64,000 bases of DNA from Symbiodinium natans (Eukaryota > Sar > Dinophyceae > Suessiales > Symbiodiniaceae). The position numbers and the translations under genes are program-made. The first letter of the stretch is position 1. Each line of letters starts with the position of its first letter. The notes under the pieces are model-generated. The model was not told where the DNA came from, ran no database searches, and saw only the letters and a list, made by a program, of their open reading frames with translations. Where the stretch lies: contig CAJNDS010002153.1 in assembly GCA_905221605.1 (NCBI GenBank), positions 492,998 through 556,997 of the forward strand, given 5' to 3'. Below, piece after piece: positions 1 through 15,140 of the stretch.

Positions 1-187
1 GGGAAACTTCAGAAGGGAACCCGCCCCCCATTCAGGGAAACACCGGTATGAGCTTTGCATAAAGAGCTGTGTTCCCTGTGTAGGACATGATGTCTTCGGC
101 TTTCACTTCAGGACCCGTTGAGGCTTGCGGGTTTGGTTTAGGGCTTAAGACTTAGGACCTTGTCCTTCCAATCTTCATGAACAACCC

Positions 188-547
188 CTAAACCCTAAAC
201 CCTAAACCCTAAACCCTAAACCCTAAACCCTAAACCCTAAACCCTAAACCCTAAACCCTAAACCCTAAACCCTAAACCCTGAACCCTAAACGCAGCCATT
301 GGGCACACCCTTACCTGGGTCGTGCGAGTGCCGCTGGGGGCACATCCAGGCCGGCGGAGCCTTGAACCCTAAACCCTAAACCCTAAACCCGCAACCCCTA
401 AGCCCTAAACCCTAAACCCTAAACCCTACACCCTAAACCCTAAACCCTAAACCCTAAACCCTAAACCCTAAACCCCAAGCCCTAAACCCTAAACCCTAAA
501 CCCTCAACCCTAAGCCCCTAAGCCCCCAAGCCCTCAAGCCCTCAAGC
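188..547. repeat. CCCTAAA telomere-like arrays
   Basis: Perfect and near-perfect CCCTAAA units at 188-283 and 366-547, split by a 75-bp unique spacer. The right end decays into CCCTCAA and CCCTAAGC variants. They are interstitial because similar arrays in both orientations continue for 64 kb. Confidence 0.95.
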
Positions 548-560
548 CCTAAGCCAACAG

Positions 561-619
561 GCCTTCATGGAGCTTCCGGCGCCTCCAGTGGAGGATGAGG
601 TGCTTCTGAATGCAACTGA
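561..619 (+). CDS. Candidate internal exon, unknown protein
   Basis: The segment follows AACAG and reads AFMELPAPPVEDEVLLNAT before running into TTTAGGG repeats. The donor could be GTTTAGGG at 620 (canonical GT formed with the repeat) or GA at 618. Acidic and proline-rich composition and the sharp switch from C-strand repeats upstream to G-strand repeats downstream match the exon pattern of the whole window. No family is recognised. The neighbouring spacer 288-364 lacks a convincing donor. The link to the next exon is not established. Confidence 0.4.
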
Positions 620-1180
620 GTTTAGGGTTTAGGGTTTAGGGTTTAGGGTTTAGGGTTTAGGGTTTAGGGGTTTAGGGTTTAGTTACTGACCTTCAAGGGT
701 TCGAGGGGCTGAAGGGGTTTACGGTTTAGGGTTGAGGGTTTAGGGTTCAGGGTTGAGGGTTTAGGGTTTAGGGTGTAGGGGGGTTTGAAGGTTTAGGGAG
801 GTTTAAGGTGGTAGGGGTTTAGGGTTTAGGGGTTCAAGGGTTTTTTAGGGTTTAGGGGGTTGGAGGGGTGCAAGGGTTTGAGGGGTTTAAGGGGTTGAAG
901 GGGTTGAAAGGCCTTAAGGAGTTTAAGGGGTTTAATAAGGGGTTTATGGGTCTGAAGATGGCTGAAGGATTTGAGGTTTCACCCTTAAAGGCTCAAAGGG
1001 TTTGAGGGTTTATTGTAGGGTTTGTAGGGTTTATAGGGGTTTCATAGGGGGTCTAACAGGGTTTGTGGGTGTATAGGGATTTATAGGGTTTATAGGATTT
1101 ATAGGGTTAAGAAGGATTGAAAGGGATTTATAGGATTTATGGGGGTTTCTAGGGATTTATAGGGCTTTATGGGGATTCAT
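620..1180. repeat. TTTAGGG array grading into degenerate G-rich repeats
   Basis: Perfect GTTTAGGG at 620-680 decays rightward into GGGGTTTAAGG, GGGTTTGAGG and GGGATTTATAGG variants to about 1180. No exon seen. The gradient from perfect to degenerate away from the exon at 561-619 recurs in other introns. Confidence 0.9.
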
Positions 1181-1674
1181 GGGGATGGGGATTCATGGGG
1201 ATTTATGGGGACTTTGGAGGTATGTTTGGGGGCGCCAGGTTCTGGTTTAGGTTTTACGCTTTTGGGGCTAGTAAGGATGGAGGGCGCAGGGCATAAGAGC
1301 GCAGTAGGAGGGACGTCTTCTTCTTATCTCTATCATCATCATTATCATGATTATTATTAATAATAATTATTATTGTGTTTTTTTTCTTGGGGGGGGCCGG
1401 GGGGCCTCCTGTTGGGAAGAAGATGTGGCTCAGGTCCATGCCTTGATTAATTAGCAGCTTCGCAGCCTTCAGGGTTGAGAGTGGGGCGGGTCTAGTGTGC
1501 CCTGAGTCCCCCAAAAAGAAACTTGAACCCTAAACCCTAAACCCTAAACCCTAAACCCTAAACCCTAAACCCTAAACCCTAAACCCTAAACCCTAAACCC
1601 TAAACCCTAAACCCTAAACCCTAAACCTTAAACCTTACATCCCGAACCCTGAAACCCTCAACCCTCAACCCCAG

Positions 1675-1762
1675 GCACGACTCGTAAAGAATTGCAGGAG
1701 TGCAGGGGCATCGGGCGGATCTCTGTCTGCAAGATGTCCCAACCATATAATATGATTTTGCT
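1675..1762 (+). CDS. Candidate internal exon, unknown protein
   Basis: Acceptor CCCCAG at 1669-1674, donor GTAAAAAG at 1763. One frame reads TRKELQECRGIGRISVCKM and stays open to the donor, just before an in-frame TAA that lies in the intron. C-strand repeats precede it and G-strand repeats follow. It may belong to the RING gene downstream, but phase with 1955 would need a further small exon (possibly 1850-1871). Confidence 0.45.
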
Positions 1763-1954
1763 GTAAAAAGGTTTGGGGTTTAGGGTATAGAGTTTAGGTC
1801 GTTGGCCTGTCGCACGGTGAAGGGTCCAAGGTTAAGTCGGGCAACGCAGCTTCTGGGGAAGCGGCCGCCATGTCCTGCAGAAATGGGATCTGAAGGGCTT
1901 CTGCTTTCGGCTTTCACTTGGGTTTAGGGCGTTACTCTTGCGAATTCGGCGAAG

Positions 1955-3658
1955 TCGGTGGCACTGCGCTTTATCCTTCTGGCGAAGCCGACCGGGGTTC
2001 AGGTTGCTCAGTGTTCAGGGTTCATAGGGTTTATTGGGTTTATTGGGTTTAGGGTTCAGGGGTCAGGGTTTAGGGTTCTAGGGTTTATAGGGTTCTAGGG
2101 TTTATAGGGTTCTAGGGTCTAGGGTTCAGGGGTCAGGGTATCTGCCTGGGCAGGCAGACGAATGTTGCGCGATCTGCTTCGAGCCAGGCCAGTTTGTCGA
2201 CTTGCCATGTTCCTGTCCCTTGGCTGACCTTAAAACCCTAAACCCTGAACCCCAAACCCAAACCATAGACCCTACAACCCAGGACTAGGCGGCTAAAGCC
2301 CTGTACCCCAAACTCTAAACCAGGGGGCTTGGCCGACTCATCTTTGCAGGTGTTTGGGGCTTAGCGTTTAGGGTTTAGGGGTATCCGACTTCCAAATCCG
2401 GGCTGGGCTCCACATTCTGCCAATTGAAGTGAGGCATGCTTGTTTTTTGTTTGCCTTCCTAAGCCCCCCGCAGCTAAGGCTCCGTGAAGTACTGCGGCTC
2501 TTGCTGGGATCGTGCCCTGGCGTCCTCCGTCGCGCTCAGGGGCCGAGCCGCCTGGCGGGCAGTTCGGTTTCATCCCTTGTTTAGGACCTTCTAGGACACC
2601 CCGCAACCCTAAGCCCTCAGCCCTAAACCCTAAAGCATCGACCCATATCAACCCTAAACCCTAAGCCCTAAACCCTATTGCCCAGTCGTACCCTTATTCT
2701 CTTGTACCAACCGAACTAAGCCAAAAAGGCTAGGTGTCTAGGGATTCAGGGCGTAGGGTTGGGAGGGAAGACCAGAGCGGATAGTTGGGAACATTGGGCT
2801 ACAGATGCTCCTCGTAGGCCCCTCCCTCTTAAGACCCCAAAAGCCCTAAACCGGTCAGGACTGCAGAACTAGGTCTGCAACGTTGTGAACCAAACGATGT
2901 CGGCAGTTCCCAGACAGGTAGGCCTGAAGCTACACATTCACTGAGCGCTGAATAAACCCTAAACCCTGAACCCTAAACCCCAAAGCCCAAACCCCAAACC
3001 CTAAACCCTAAAGTCTAAACCCCTAAACCCCTCATCAGCCCCGCTACACCCTAAACTTTTCGTGCGACCTGGGTTTCCCACGGGCCTAGATTATGACTCT
3101 TGAGTCTTGAGGGTTACGATGCTACCCGAGAACCCTAAGCCCTAAAACCCAAAACCCTCAACCCGAAGCCCTAAATCGCAAACCCACCTAAACCCAAAAC
3201 GGCACTACCCCAAAACTCTACGCCCCGAAACCCAAAACCCGAAACCTCTAAACCCCACAACCCTTTCACCCTTGAAGCCATAAGAAAAAGCAAAACCCCA
3301 AACCACAAACCTCAGACCCCAAACCAAACACTCAACAACCCTAAGCCCTAAGCCCCAAACCCACCTTTCACCCCCAAGCCAGAATCCAAGACAAAACCTC
3401 AAACCCTAAAGCCTAAACCTTAAACCCGACGCCACCCGAAGCCCCCAAGCCTTAAATCCCAAAGCCCTTTCAACCCTTGAAAGCCCTTTCACCCTTGAAA
3501 GCCTAAACCTTAAACCCTAAACCCTAAACCCTAAATCCTACACCCTAAACCCTAAACCCAAAACCCCAAAACCCCCCACCTTTCACCCCCGGAATGCCAT
3601 GCCGCAGAGGCCCACTGCCCCTCCTGCCGGTCTGCTTTCAAGGCGCGCCCCCTTCGGA
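1955..3658 (+). CDS. RING-type zinc finger protein, split over repeat-filled introns
   Basis: Probable ubiquitin E3 ligase-type RING finger, partial. Exons: 1955-1996, 2154-2214, 2479-2546, 3610-3658 (end could be 3665). Exon 2154 carries ADECCAICFEPGQFVDLPC. Joining its last base (donor GT at 2215) to GCTCC at 2479 restores a cysteine codon and gives CSCSVKYCGSCWDRALA. The next exon adds HCPSCRSAFKARPL. Together this is Cys-x2-Cys, Leu-Pro-Cys-x-Cys-x3-Tyr-Cys-x2-Cys-Trp-Asp-Arg-Ala-Leu and Cys-Pro-x-Cys, a recognisable RING variant in which cysteine replaces the usual histidine ligand. The introns (264 bp and about 1.06 kb) are largely CCCTAAA and TTTAGGG repeats. The donor after 2546 would be GC. 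The ubiquitin role is inferred from the family; the domain is read directly. Both gene ends are missing. Confidence 0.75.
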
Positions 3659-3665
3659 GTCCAGG

Positions 3666-4700
3666 GTTTGGGGGTTTAGGCGTTTTGGGGTTTAGGGTTT
3701 AGGGTGTAGGGTTTGGTGGTTTGGGGTTTTAGGGTTTGGGGGTTTAGGGTTTAGGGTTTTGGGGTTTAAGGGTTTAGGGGTTGAGGGTTTAGGGTTTGGG
3801 GATTTTGGGGTTTATTGTTTAGGGTTTAGGAGTTTAGGGTTTAGGGGTTTAGTGGTTCCGGGTTCCGGGTTTTGGGTTTAGGGTTTGGGGTTTAGGGTTT
3901 AGGGGTTTAAGGGTTTAGGGGTTTAGGGTTTGGGGTTTAGTTCAGGGGTTTAGGGTTGAGGGTTGAGGGTTTAGGGGTTTAGGGGTTTAGGGTTTAGGGG
4001 TTTTGGGGTTTAGGGTTTAGGGGTTCGGGGGTTTAGGGGTGTAGGGGTTTAGGATTGGAGTGTTTAAAGGTCTTGAGGTTTGAGGCTTTTTGCGGGGTTT
4101 TGGGGCGAGGGTGTTTATTGTCGAAGAGGTTGAGTGTGGGTGTTCCGAGGTGGGTGGGGATTAATCTAAAGGTCCTTCCTGGAAGAATATCTAGGGCTTC
4201 TGTGGGTGCAAAAGGGAAACCTAGGGTCCTTTGGGGAAGCAGGTATTTTGACCAACTGCCAAATTGAAACAAGGTTTATGTTCTTTTTATTGGTGAGTCT
4301 CTCTCGCGCTCTCTCTCTCTCTGTTTCATTCTTTGTTTCATTTTGTTTTATTTATTTTTATTGTTGATTAGTAGCATTTTTTGAAGGTGACCTCTCTTTC
4401 TTTCCTCTCTCTCTCTCTCTGTTTCTTATCAATATTGGCGAGTGTCTAGCGCTAAGCCCAAAAGCCCAGACCCTGGAGCCCAAGACCCAAAACCCTAACC
4501 CCTAAACCCTAAACCCTAAACTATAAACCCCAAAGCCCTAAGCCCTAAGCCCTAAACAATACACCCTAAACCCTAAACCCTAAACCCTAAACCCTAAACC
4601 CTAAACCCTAAACCCTAAACCCTAAACCCTAAACCCTAAACCCTAAACCCTAAACCCTAAACCCTAAACCCTAAGCCCTAAACCCTAAACCCTACACCCT
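3666..4700. repeat. Repeat-only intron: G-strand half then C-strand half
   Basis: Donor-side G-strand units (3666-4055), a middle with T-rich and CT-rich tracts (4266-4430), then C-strand CCCTAAA units (4490-4700). A + and a - frame of 70-79 codons in the middle (4033-4272) are repeat by-products. A good example of the inverted intron layout. Confidence 0.85.
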
Positions 4701-4703
4701 AAG

Positions 4704-8633
<3,930 letters not shown>

Positions 8634-8697
8634 GTGTAGGGTTTAGGGTTTAGGGTTTAGGGTTTAGGGCTAGGTACTATAGGGGCCTTAAGAATTA

Positions 8698-8704
8698 GAA
8701 TATA

Positions 8705-8762
<58 letters not shown>

Positions 8763-8859
8763 CGGGGTTATTGTAGTATAATTACAAAGGGGCCATCAGG
8801 GAACACTACTAGCATTTATTCCGACCCCTGCATTACTCTCGTTCTCTCTCTCTCTCTCT

Positions 8860-8902
<43 letters not shown>

Positions 8903-9010
8903 CCTCCCAAGGGGTATAAGGGGGCGCCCTAGAAGGACCCTTAATCTTACTGGCCTATATAAACTCTATATGACTCTGATATATACCTTATATAGTCCCT
9001 ACACTACATA

Positions 9011-9069
<59 letters not shown>

Positions 9070-9083
9070 GCTCTCTCTCTCTC
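8698..9083. repeat. (TA)n, poly-T, poly-G and (CT)n tracts
   Basis: (TA) at 8698-8721, T then G runs at 8722-8762, (CT) at 8842-8898 and 9011-9083. These simple repeats lie in one intron between 8633 and 9405. Confidence 0.95.
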
Positions 9084-9404
9084 TTCCGGTTTGTTTTTTT
9101 GTGCATTGAGTTGTGTTTGAAGGACTTAGGGTTTTAGGGTTCGTCTAGCGTGACTGAACTGGGTTTTGGTTTTAGGGCGGCAAGTTGCACATCCTGCAGA
9201 CTCAGATCCTAAACCCCAAAGACCAAACCTACACCTTAAACCCTAAGCCCCTGAGCCCCTAAGCCCCTAAACCCTTAAACCATAAACTCCAAAGACTTCG
9301 CAAACAAATCTGTGACTATGGAAGACCCCTAAGCCCTAAACTAAACCCCAAACCCTAAACCCTAAACCCTACACCCGAAACCCTAATCCCTAAGACTCCG
9401 CAAG

Positions 9405-11993
9405 GAATTCTGAGACTACTGGAAGACATGGAACCGGGCTGGCGATCACGTGTCGCTCAAGCAGACGACATGGTAGAACGCCTCCTGGCCTCTTGGACTG
9501 GACGAAGGGGGGCATGTGTAGGGTTTGGGGTTTAGGGTTTAGGGTTTGGGGTTTAGGGTTTCGGGTTTGGGGTTTAGGGTTGAGGGTTTCGGGTTTAGGG
9601 TTTAGGGTTTAGGATTTAGGGTTTCGGGTTTAGGGTTTAGGGTTTAGGATTTAGGGTTTCGGGTTTAGGGTTTAGGGTTTAGGATTTAGGGTTCAGGGTT
9701 TAGGGTTTAGGGTTTGGGGTTTAGGGCCTAGACCCCAACCCCTAAACCCCAAACCCCAAACCCCAAACCTTCACCGCCGCATCAGGACAGCTCGCTGGTG
9801 ACTTGTGACCTGTGCGACCAAGTGGCCATCCGCCCCGCGGCTTCCCAGAGACCAGGGGTTCAGGGTTTAGGGCTTACCCTAAACCCTAAACCCTAAACCC
9901 TAAACCCTAAACCCTAAACCCTAAACCCTAAACCCTAAACCCTAAACCCTAAACCCTAAAGCCCTAAGCCCTAAACTTTAAGAAAGCTCCTAAGCACCCA
10001 GGAGCCAAAGGCGTGTGGACCTGCAAAGCCGGGCCTCACACCGTCATGCACCCGGCGGCGTACGACGTGTGCGACTCGTCTCAGAGGGTTCAGGGTTCAG
10101 GGTTTAGGGTTTAGGGTTTTGGGGTTTTCGGGTTCCGGGGTGGTGCTCTTGGTGATCTGGCTTGGGGTTTGGGAATGGGGGGTTGCCTGGTGACAAGTGT
10201 GGAGGGCTGAGGGTGGTATGAAAAGGCTCATAAGCTAGATCAGCCCCAAACTCCTCCCGCCCCCAAAAAAAATGGAACGTGTTCGGGCGCTTCGCTTCAG
10301 GTGCTTGGGGGCATCAGGATCTTTTTTTTGCATGGGCTGGGAATTGAGCACGTGAGGGTTTGACCTCTTCCGTACTTGAGTCGGGCCTTAAGGTGTCAGG
10401 GCTTGATGAGAGTTACATGTTAACTCTTTGGGTCGGATGTGGCCGGTTCGAATTTAATCCCTATGAAGGACGGCCTGGGTTTCGGGTTTAGGGTTCAGGT
10501 CTTGGGGTTTGGGGTTTGGGATTTGGGGTGGGGTTTAGGGTTTTGGGGGTTCAGGTAGGGTTTGTTTAGGGTTTTGAGGGGGTGTGGGTGGGGGTTTCAG
10601 GAATTAGGGCTTAGGGTATGGCAAAAGCTCATGAAGCGGTTCTACACCTCTGCTACTTGACCCTGGAACCCTCAACCCTACACCCTAAACCCCAAACCCA
10701 TCTAAACTCCACCCTAAATCCCAAACCCCAAACCCCAAACCCCAAACCCCAAACCCTAAACCCTAAACCCTAGACCCTTGTGAAAACCCCTAACCCCCCC
10801 CCAAAGCAGCCCTGCAGCCTTAGGTGAGTCTTGCTTCGAGACGTACTCGGGAGTGGCCATGCCGTTGTCCGGGCATGTACAGAAGAGCCTCGCCAGCAGC
10901 GTATGGGTTTAGGGTTTAGGGTTTAGGGTTTAGGGTTTAGGGTTTAGGGTTTGGGGTGCCATCTTCTAAGGGTGCAATTCATTTTACGCTCCTCAAGCCC
11001 CTAAACTCTGCGCAGCTCAGATTCTCAAAGCCCTAAGATTGCAATCCCTAAACCCTAAACCCTAAACCCAAAACCCAAAACCCTAAACCCTAAACCCTAA
11101 ACCCTAAACCCTAAGCCGCAAGCCTGAAATCCTAAAGAAGGAGCTCGAAGGTTCGCTCCGTGTTCTGCTGGGACCGCACACGCCAGACCTGCTGCCAGGT
11201 GAGTGCCGCAGAGGGGTTCAAGATTTGGGGTTTAGGGTTTAGGGTTTAGGGTTTAGGGGGGTGTGCTAAGAGGTTTCATGGGTACTTGCAAGCCCAATTC
11301 TATGTCTACTTATCACCTACTTAGGGGGCTTATGAGTGCAGTTATAATTGGGATAACGAGGTGTGTTGACTTTCTGGGTTTCTGGGTTGGGGGATGTTGG
11401 AATTCAACCCGCAACGCTTGGGTTAGGCTTGGCTGACCAAGCCTTAGGCTTTAGAGCTTCAAATCGGGTTTTGGGTTTAGGGTTACCAAAGCATTTGTGG
11501 GTTCGAGGGGTCTTGGCGAGGGAAGGGGGGGGGAGGAATGCCTCGCTGTGGTTCAGGGCTTGAGGAGTTGAGGTCTCGGATTAGAGTCGAGGGTTTAGGG
11601 CTCAGGGTTCCCGGTTTTGGGTTTGAGCGTTTAGGGTTTGGGGTTTAGGGTTTAGCGCTCAGGGTTTAGCGTATAGGGTTTAGGGTTTAGCGCTTACAGG
11701 CTGGGGGTTGAATGCGAGGTAGTGCTCATGGCCTACAGTTGACGTGCGGGGCTGTTGGAAGGTGAGTGCTGGAGGTGTATTTTGGTCCGAGTTTCGAGCA
11801 AACCCGAAAACCCTAAACCCTAAACCCTAAACCCTAAACCCTAAACCCTAAACCCTAAACCCTAAACCCTAAACCCTAAACCCTAAACCCTAAACCCTAA
11901 ACCCTAAACCTTAAACCCTAAACCCTAAACCCTAAACTCCCCAAACCTAAACAGCTCAAGCTCCAACCCTTCAGGTCTCCTGCAAATACCAAG
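9405..11993 (+). CDS. Exon series, unknown protein with a CxxC pair
   Basis: Proposed exons: 9405-9517, 9786-9857, 9983-10087, 10824-10900, 11138-11198, 11739-11761, 11975-11993. Readable stretches: ILRLLEDMEPGWRSRVAQAD, DSSLVTCDLCDQVAIRPAAS (a Cys-x2-Cys pair), GVWTCKAGPHTVMHPAAYDV, ETYSGVAMPLSGHVQKSLAS, KELEGSLRVLLGPHTPDLLP. Donors include GTATGGG (10901), GTGAGTGC (11199), GTGAGTGC (11762) and GTAGCAGC (11994). The 23-nt and 19-nt microexons restore a continuous phase and read VDVRGCWK then VSCKYQ. A degenerate copy of the start of exon 9405 lies at about 9290-9325. Function unknown; the cysteines suggest a small metal-binding element, but this is a guess. Confidence 0.45.
9880..9970. repeat. 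CCCTAAA array, acceptor side of an intron
   Basis: Thirteen near-perfect units directly before the exon at 9983; the intron begins with G-strand units at 9858. Confidence 0.95.
10095..10823. other. Intron of G-rich then C-rich degenerate repeats
   Basis: G-strand variants to about 10620, then C-strand units from 10660. No exon supported inside. Confidence 0.6.
11267..11351. mobile_element. Family D inverted-repeat element
   Basis: GAGGTTTCATGGGTACTT at the left and ACTTAGGGGGCTTATGAGTG and CAGTTATAATTGGG at the right match copies at 38905, 42359, 48761 and 58585. It sits in the intron after 11198. Confidence 0.65.
11810..11935. repeat. CCCTAAA array
   Basis: Seventeen units with one CCTTAAA variant, acceptor side of the intron before the 19-nt exon at 11975. 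Confidence 0.95.
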
Positions 11994-12205
11994 GTAGCAG
12001 CAACATTAGGGTTTACAATAGGGTTTAGGGTTTAGGGTTTAGGGTTTAGGGTTTAGGGTTTAGGGTTTAGGGTTCCTCACCCCAAAACCCAACACCCTAC
12101 ATCCCTGCCTACCTGGTCCTCTTGCTCCTCGTCCTCCTCCTCTTCGTCGGGTTCAGGGTTTAGGGTTTAGGGTTTCGGGTTTAGGGTTTAGGGTTTGGGG
12201 TTTAG

Positions 12206-14703
12206 GGCTACGCCTTCGATGATGCCAGTGGACTTGTCTTCCCTCCCGGGATCCTGCTCGACTTCAGTGACCCTCGTTCTGCTGTGCCGCCTTTCTCCCT
12301 GGTGGTCGACATCGCTCCAGTGAACAAACACCTAAACCTCAACCTTAAGCCCTCAACCCTTGCGAACCTTAGCCCTTAGACCTCAACCCTTAACAACTCC
12401 AAGCCCTCTAGAATCCCCAAACCCGAAATCCCTAAACCTAAGCCCTAAACCCTAGACCCTAAACCCTAAACCCTAAACCCTAAACCCTAAACCCTAAACC
12501 CTAAACCCTAAACCCTAAACCCTAAACCCTAAACCCTAAACCCCTTATCGTTAGGGGGTCCTTCAAGCCTCCAAAGTAGGCGTGCACCGCAATGCTGGAC
12601 GCCCTGCCGCGCTCCTGGGCGCGTCGGCTCCAGCGGAGCGAGGCGTGGCGTTTAGGGTTTAGGGTTTAGGGTTTGGGGTTTAGGGTTGAGGGTTTAGGGT
12701 TTAGGGTTTCGGGTTTAGGGTTGAGGGTTTAGGGTTTAGGGTTTAGGGTTTAGGGGTTTAGGGGTTTAGGGTTTTGATGGGGTTCAGGGGTGCAGGGGTT
12801 TAGGGTTTTGATGCTTTGAGGGGCTCTTCGGGTTTGATGGTTTGGGGGATTAGGGTTTAGGGGTTTGGGGGCTTCAGGTTCTAGAGTGGTTTCGCATCCT
12901 TTCATCTGGCAGGGTCTTGTTCCTTTCTGGAGTTGGGGATGATGGGGCATGGGTTAAAGTATACTCGTTTCACCATGTCCCCAAAATGAAGCTGAATTCG
13001 AGAGAGGCAACCGTAAACCTGAACCTGACAAACCCTGTAAAGACCCCAGAAAGACCTTATTTCTAACAGGCCCCTGAACTCGAAAGCCTTTACCCCTACG
13101 CCTGAAACCCTTACCCCGAGGCCCTAAACCTCAAAAGCAAAGCCCTAAACCTTAAACCCTTACCCCTAGGCCCTAAACCTTAAACGCAAAGCCCCAAACC
13201 CCTATACCCCCAAACCCTAAAGCCTAAACCCTAAACCCTAACCGAAACCCCTCGTATTTCCCGAATGAAGTGCGCCAACACGAAGAGACCACGTAAGACT
13301 TTCTCTTCATGTTCGGCAGGCGCACGCGCAGGCGCAGACCTGAAACGGACCCGACCCCGCGGTCGAGGCCGCGCCAGTTTTGGTGACCTAGGGTGGAGGG
13401 CTTAAGGGTTTAGAGTTGAGGAGGGTTGAGGGCTTAAGGGCTTATAGTTGAGGGCTTAAGGGTTTCGGAGCTTGGGGGGCTTTAGGGTTTATGGTTGAGA
13501 GCTTAAAGGCTTATCGTTGAGGGCTTAAGACCGACTGAGGCTTCAAGGTTTCGCGGGGGCTGGCATTGGTCGGAAGTTGAAGGTTTGGGTTTCGTGTTAA
13601 AAAATCACTTGCTTACGCGGATCGATTCTCACAGCAACCTTTGGCCAGCACAGAGTGCAACTAAACACCGGCAAGGCCTAGGGCAGCAGCGTTATAGGTC
13701 GTCTGAGGGTAGTTCTTTGGGCCCTTAGTACAGTCCCTACCTCCTTTAAGGGGTTCTGAAGTATGGGCCCGTCCCCCTTTAAAGGGCCCATACTAAGGGA
13801 TCATGCAACTACCCTGACTGGTTGTCTTCCCCTTATGAACTACGGTGACAATGCTGGAGAAGAAAGCGACACTTCCAGGTGAGGGGGCCCTGGACTTCGT
13901 AAAGTTGAGGCCCCCTCGTTTAGGTTTTAGGTTTTTGGGTTTAGGGTTTAGGGTTTAGGGTTGAGGGTTTCTTGTTTAGAGTCTATGTCCCCACGCACCG
14001 AGGGCACCCAGCATTGCTTCATACATGTCGGCATGTCGGCCTTATCTTCATAAATGTCGGCCTTTATTTCTTAGTTTCCTTTATTGTGCGGCCCGACCCG
14101 AGCCCAAAATGAATTGCTGGGGACTGGATGTTGTAAGTCAGTTTTGGGGCAACCGAAACTATTTTTTCCAGCATGACCCCAGGTTCCCTCTCCTTTTCTT
14201 GAACCAATGTTTCCGTATTCGGGTACATGACGCCTGATCCCCCGACCGTAAACTGCTCGCAGGCGTTTCGTGCTGAGGGTGTGATATCAGGGGATCCCTC
14301 GCGCGAGGATCGCCAGCTCAAGCAAAGGTTTAGGGTTTATGGTTTAGAGCATAGTGTACTCTAGATCCAACCTGGGCCCTTAGTTTTTTTCCGCAAGCCC
14401 CTCGTCTAGATCCTCGCGCTGAGAAGTTTCCCTCGGGGCTCTTCCAACATTTGAAGCCACGGAGCTGTTCTTCCGTGTGAGAAGCGGCCGTAGCATTAGG
14501 AGGGCGACCTATCTGTACCACGATGCTGGGGTTCCGGTGGTTTCCGTATGGCAGTGTGGGAAATTCAGGAACACGTCCATTCTCTCATCTTCTCTCTATA
14601 CTGACATGTTGCAGCATAGGAGTACCCCTAATAGGAAGGCTTCATGACAAGCTTATCGGGTTCTTCCTAGGACCCCGTACCCTTTTCAACTATTTCCGCA
14701 CGG
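12206..14703 (+). CDS. Exon series, unknown protein
   Basis: Proposed exons: 12206-12319, 12580-12649, 13320-13382, 13635-13675, 14263-14327, about 14430-14553, 14615-14703. The first reads FDDASGLVFPPGILLDFSDP and SLVVDIAP; the second ACTAMLDALPRSWARRLQ, ending exactly where GTTTAGGG begins. Exon 14263 (AFRAEGVISGDPSREDRQLK) also ends at GTTTAGGG. The 14430-14553 segment reads ATELFFRVRSGRSIRRATYL and continues across a 61-bp intron into IGVPLIGRLHDKLIGFFLGP at 14615. Exon 12206 differs in having G-strand repeats upstream and C-strand repeats downstream. No family recognised. The start of the 14430 exon could not be fixed by phase. Confidence 0.45.
12440..12543. repeat. CCCTAAA array
   Basis: Fourteen units before the exon at 12580, which itself ends at GTTTAGGG. 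Confidence 0.95.
13707..13814. mobile_element. Family A inverted-repeat element
   Basis: Ends GGGTAGTT and AACTACCC; inner pair GGGCCCTTAGTA and TACTAAGG around GTATGGGCCC. About 108 bp, non-coding, the best-preserved short copy of the family. Confidence 0.75.
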
Positions 14704-15140
14704 GTTTAGGGTTTAGGGTTTAGAGAGTTTTAGGGTTTAGGGTTTACGTAGTCCTTAGGGTTTACGTACTGTTTACGTAGTCCTTAGGATGTGATTCTTG
14801 TAGTGAAGTCCGTTTCCACATGAGTTAGTTGAGTTTTGTGGCTGAAGGCCCTGATCACTGTCAAACTTCCTTAGCCAATAGTAGAGCTTTAAACTTTTGG
14901 GTTTTCCTTATCTAGTAGGACTAACGAAGTTCAACCTTTTTTTCTCTCCTTGGCTATTGGAGAAGTAAGCAAAGCCTACACCTCAAAGCCTCCTACAGCT
15001 CTGTGGTGCTTTGCTGTAACTTTAGATCCTTAGCCTTTTTGGGTTTATAGGGTTTCTTAATAAGGCAGCTAAAAATTAAATTTTTAGCCACCCTGCTAAG
15101 TGCAGCCGAGACAGTAATGCTCCGAACCTTTCATTGACAG

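Noticed and set aside
1254-1514. 86-codon minus-strand frame
   Set aside because: Runs through simple ATT and homopolymer sequence with no splice context.
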